Origin: an uncultured Clostridia bacterium | Lineage (GTDB): Bacteria; Bacillota; Clostridia; TANB77; CAG-508 | Direction of reading: 5' to 3' | Length of the DNA: 6,844 bases | NCBI GenBank assembly: GCA_944386335.1 | Contig: CALXAQ010000082.1 | Span: forward strand, 1 to 6,844 | Part shown: in pieces, positions 5,482 to 6,844 of the stretch | How positions within the stretch are numbered: the first letter of the stretch is position 1 | How the letters are laid out: each line of letters starts with the position of its first letter | Translations under genes and position numbers: made by a program | The notes under the pieces: model-generated | Seen by the model: the letters and a program-made list of their open reading frames with translations, nothing else | Databases searched by the model: none | Told to the model about the DNA's origin: nothing

Positions 5482-5498
5482 GTTACAATTTCATTACA
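5482..5498 (-). promoter_or_regulatory. WalR-type box just downstream of the mreB-like -10 element
   Basis: The minus strand reads TGTAAT-GAAAT-TGTAAC, an exact fit to the WalR/YycF consensus TGTWAH-N5-TGTWAH. It begins at the base after the -10 box and covers the expected start site near 5492. Occupancy here would be expected to block transcription. WalRK controls cell-wall genes in low-GC Gram-positive bacteria, so the target makes sense. Binding is inferred. Confidence 0.45.
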
Positions 5499-5527
5499 AT
5501 TATATTACGTTTTTTTAAAAATATCAA
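5499..5527 (-). promoter_or_regulatory. Promoter of the mreB-like gene
   Basis: The -35 box TTGATA (5522-5527, five of six), a 17 bp spacer and a perfect -10 box TATAAT (5499-5504) lie on the minus strand. Transcription would start near 5492, with a leader of about 60 bases. The promoter is downstream of the fab operon terminator, making this an independent unit. Confidence 0.8.
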
Positions 5528-5540
5528 TCTTTTTTTAAAA

Positions 5541-5563
5541 TTTTTTCTTATGCTAAGAAAAAA
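5541..5563. repeat. Perfect AT-rich inverted repeat
   Basis: The arms TTTTTTCTTA (5541-5550) and TAAGAAAAAA (5554-5563) are exact complements separated by only three bases. The right arm coincides with the U-run of the fab operon terminator, so the two structures overlap. Confidence 0.6.
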
Positions 5564-5581
5564 GAAGTATTTCTACTTCCT
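5558..5581 (-). terminator. Intrinsic terminator of the accA-fabI operon
   Basis: In the minus-strand transcript AGGAAGUA and UACUUCUU pair in an 8 bp stem (one G-U) around a GAAA tetraloop (5570-5573). The U-run is UUUUUU and overlaps the stem base. It lies 65 bases after the fabI stop codon and separates the fab operon from the mreB-like gene. Confidence 0.8.
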
Positions 5582-5613
5582 CATTTTTGCTTTTTCCTTA
5601 TTGTTTTACTATG

Positions 5614-5644
5614 TGTCCCACTTATCCCTGACATTTCTGGGACA
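5614..5644. repeat. Palindromic GGGACA repeat after fabI
   Basis: The arms TGTCCCA (5614-5620) and TGGGACA (5638-5644) are perfect complements around a 17-base centre that contains a further TCCCTGACA word. It starts 2 bases after the fabI stop codon. No U-run follows in either direction, so it is more likely an RNA 3' stem or dispersed palindrome than a terminator. Confidence 0.5.
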
Positions 5645-5646
5645 TT

Positions 5647-6417
5647 TTAAACTCCCATAATAGAATATCCATTATCTACATGAATAATTTCTCCCGTGAT
5701 GGCAGATGCCATGGAACTAAATAAGAAACTTGTTGCATCTCCTACTTGTTTTGTTGTTACATTTCTATGTAATGCTGCTTTTTCTTCTACTACATCTAAT
5801 ATTGTTCCAAAGTCTTTAATTCCTTTGGCAGACAATGTTTTTATTGGACCTGCTGATATACCATTTACACGTATGCCTTCTTTTCCTAGATTCATTGCTA
5901 AATAGCGTATACATGCTTCTAACGCTGCTTTTGCTACTCCCATTACGTTATATCCTTCTATTGCTTTTTCTGCCCCGTAATAGGTAAAAGCTACCATACT
6001 TGCATTTTCATTAAACAAGTCTATTTCTTTTGCAATTCTTGCTACAGCTACTAAAGAATAACTACTTACATCACATGCATGAGCAAATCCTTCTCTTGTA
6101 GTTAATACAAATTCATTTCTTAAATCTGTTGTATTTGCATGTGCAATACTATGTAAAATTCCATCTATTTTACCATATTCTTTTTGAATTGTCTCTAAGC
6201 ACTCTTTAATACTTTCATCACTTGCTGCATCACATGCAAATGACTTTGCACCTGGTATTTCCGAAATTAGTTCTTTTATTTTTTCTTCGTTTTCTAAAGG
6301 GCTATGTGTAAAAATAACTTGTGCTCCATTTTCATAAGCAGATTGTGCCGCCCCCCATGCGATACTCCATTTATTTCTAATTCCCATAATTAATACTTTT
6401 TTTCCTTCTAATAACAT
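5647..6417 (-). CDS. fabI: Enoyl-[acyl-carrier-protein] reductase FabI
   Basis: A 256-residue cytosolic enzyme that reduces trans-2-enoyl-ACP to acyl-ACP with NAD(P)H, the last step of each fatty-acid elongation cycle. It is a short-chain dehydrogenase of the FabI type: the cofactor loop GIRNKWSIAWG (12-22) replaces the classical TGxxxGxG; catalytic Tyr146 or Tyr147 is in TYYGAEKAIEGYNVMGVAK, and Tyr156 with Lys163 gives the Y-x6-K pair at the same numbers as in E. coli FabI. RVNGISAGPIKTLSAKGI (183-200) is the conserved substrate-loop region and the C-terminus VDNGYSIMG is also typical. Length is normal. The start is supported by AGGAGG at 6427-6432, 9 bases upstream. It follows accA by 19 bp and is the last gene of the operon. 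The triclosan-site segment reads HSIAHA rather than the HSIAFA of staphylococcal FabI. Confidence 0.97.
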   Translation of the reverse strand: MLLEGKKVLIMGIRNKWSIAWGAAQSAYENGAQVIFTHSPLENEEKIKELISEIPGAKSFACDAASDESIKECLETIQKEYGKIDGILHSIAHANTTDLRNEFVLTTREGFAHACDVSSYSLVAVARIAKEIDLFNENASMVAFTYYGAEKAIEGYNVMGVAKAALEACIRYLAMNLGKEGIRVNGISAGPIKTLSAKGIKDFGTILDVVEEKAALHRNVTTKQVGDATSFLFSSMASAITGEIIHVDNGYSIMGV

Positions 6418-6436
6418 TTTAAACTTCCTCCTCTTT

Positions 6437-6844
6437 CTATACCATTCCTATTTTTCTAAATTTTTGATATCTTTCTTCTAACAATATTTTCGTATCTTTC
6501 ATTTGTAGTTGTTTTATTTCTTCTACAAAGTATTGCTTCATTTCTTGTGCTACTTCTTGTATGTTTTCTTCTAACACACCATTTTCAGGCTCATTTATAA
6601 TTTTATCAATTATTTTTAAATTTTGTAAGTCCTCTGCTGTTATTTTCATTTTTTCTGCTGCTTCCTTGGATTTGCTTGCATTTTTATATAGAATGCTAGC
6701 AAATCCTTCTGGAGATAAAATGGAATATACTGCATTTTCTAGCATAATAATTCTATCTCCTACACCAATAGCAAGTGCTCCACCACTAGAACCTTCTCCT
6801 ATTACTACACAGATAATAGGGACTTTTAATTTTGTCATAGTAAG
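6437..6844 (-). CDS. accA: Acetyl-CoA carboxylase carboxyltransferase, alpha subunit (C-terminal part)
   Basis: The open frame runs off the right edge of the window. The 135 visible residues begin LTMTKLKVP; the Met there is internal, matching LREMSRLxVP in E. coli AccA. The segment VIGEGSSGGALAIGVGDRIIMLENAVYSILSPEG is the hallmark of AccA, with the glycine-rich loop forming the oxyanion hole, followed by ASILYK and a helical C-terminus that ends ERYQKFRKIGMV. With AccD it forms the carboxyltransferase that moves CO2 from carboxybiotin to acetyl-CoA, making malonyl-CoA in the cytosol, the committed step of fatty-acid synthesis. Its stop lies 19 bp before fabI, so the two share a transcript. 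Whether upstream sequence encodes a separate AccD or a fused AccDA cannot be seen here. Confidence 0.95.
   Translation of the reverse strand, partial: LTMTKLKVPIICVVIGEGSSGGALAIGVGDRIIMLENAVYSILSPEGFASILYKNASKSKEAAEKMKITAEDLQNLKIIDKIINEPENGVLEENIQEVAQEMKQYFVEEIKQLQMKDTKILLEERYQKFRKIGMV

Noticed and set aside
1191..5905. Plus-strand open frames at 1191-1382, 2413-2601, 2839-3051, 4721-5116, 5281-5538, 5472-5660 and 5696-5905
   Set aside because: Most lie opposite well-supported minus-strand genes, have low-complexity hydrophobic or Ser/Thr-rich translations, and lack a matching ribosome binding site or family motif. The ones around 5281-5660 run through the mreB promoter and the fab terminator. 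They are antisense shadows.
1..6844. Search for CRISPR arrays, insertion sequences, phage genes, toxin-antitoxin pairs or defence genes
   Set aside because: I saw no regularly spaced direct repeats, transposase, integrase or defence motifs. Apart from the small palindromes, the window reads as ordinary chromosomal housekeeping DNA.

Overview
The window looks like low-GC Firmicutes DNA, most likely a Clostridia (Lachnospiraceae-like) chromosome. The reasons are strong AT richness, AGGAGG-type ribosome binding sites, sigma-A-type promoters with 17-18 bp spacers, CCA-encoding tRNA genes, and protein families typical of that group (FabI, AccA, a stand-alone MreB/Mbl-type protein, a TetR-linked AMP-forming fatty-acid ligase). 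The assignment is inferred from style and families, not from a marker gene. Every gene I can support is on the minus strand, so the region is best read from right to left.

Right end (6844 to 5558): the 3' end of a fatty-acid synthesis operon. It holds the carboxyltransferase alpha part of acetyl-CoA carboxylase (accA, running off the window) and, 19 bp later, the NADH-type enoyl-ACP reductase fabI. A palindromic GGGACA repeat and a clear intrinsic terminator follow. Middle right (5527 to 4375): a single-gene unit with its own near-consensus promoter, encoding an MreB/Mbl-family rod-shape protein. Its reading frame is broken by one extra base after codon 54, while the other 280 codons remain fully readable. 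A sequence matching the WalR cell-wall-regulator consensus lies directly downstream of the -10 box. The unit ends in a strong terminator.

Middle (4298 to 1731): a probable two-gene operon, a TetR-family repressor followed by a 626-residue AMP-forming long-chain fatty-acid ligase. Together they suggest regulated activation of fatty acids taken up from outside, beside the de novo synthesis genes. Middle left (1675 to 645): an unrecognised 284-residue acidic, mostly helical protein with its own promoter. Its terminator is built partly from a repeat.

Left end (616 to 1): two small imperfect palindromes sharing an AACGTCCC core (REP-like), then a consensus promoter driving a tRNA with anticodon CAT and tRNA-Tyr, a probable terminator, and the promoter and first 15 codons of a gene whose start resembles the RibD C-terminal/dihydrofolate-reductase-like family.

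I did not find a new multi-gene system. The observations most worth following are the single-base break in the mreB-like gene, the WalR-like box on the same gene, and the repeat family near 590-675. No stretch longer than 300 bases lacks a gene.
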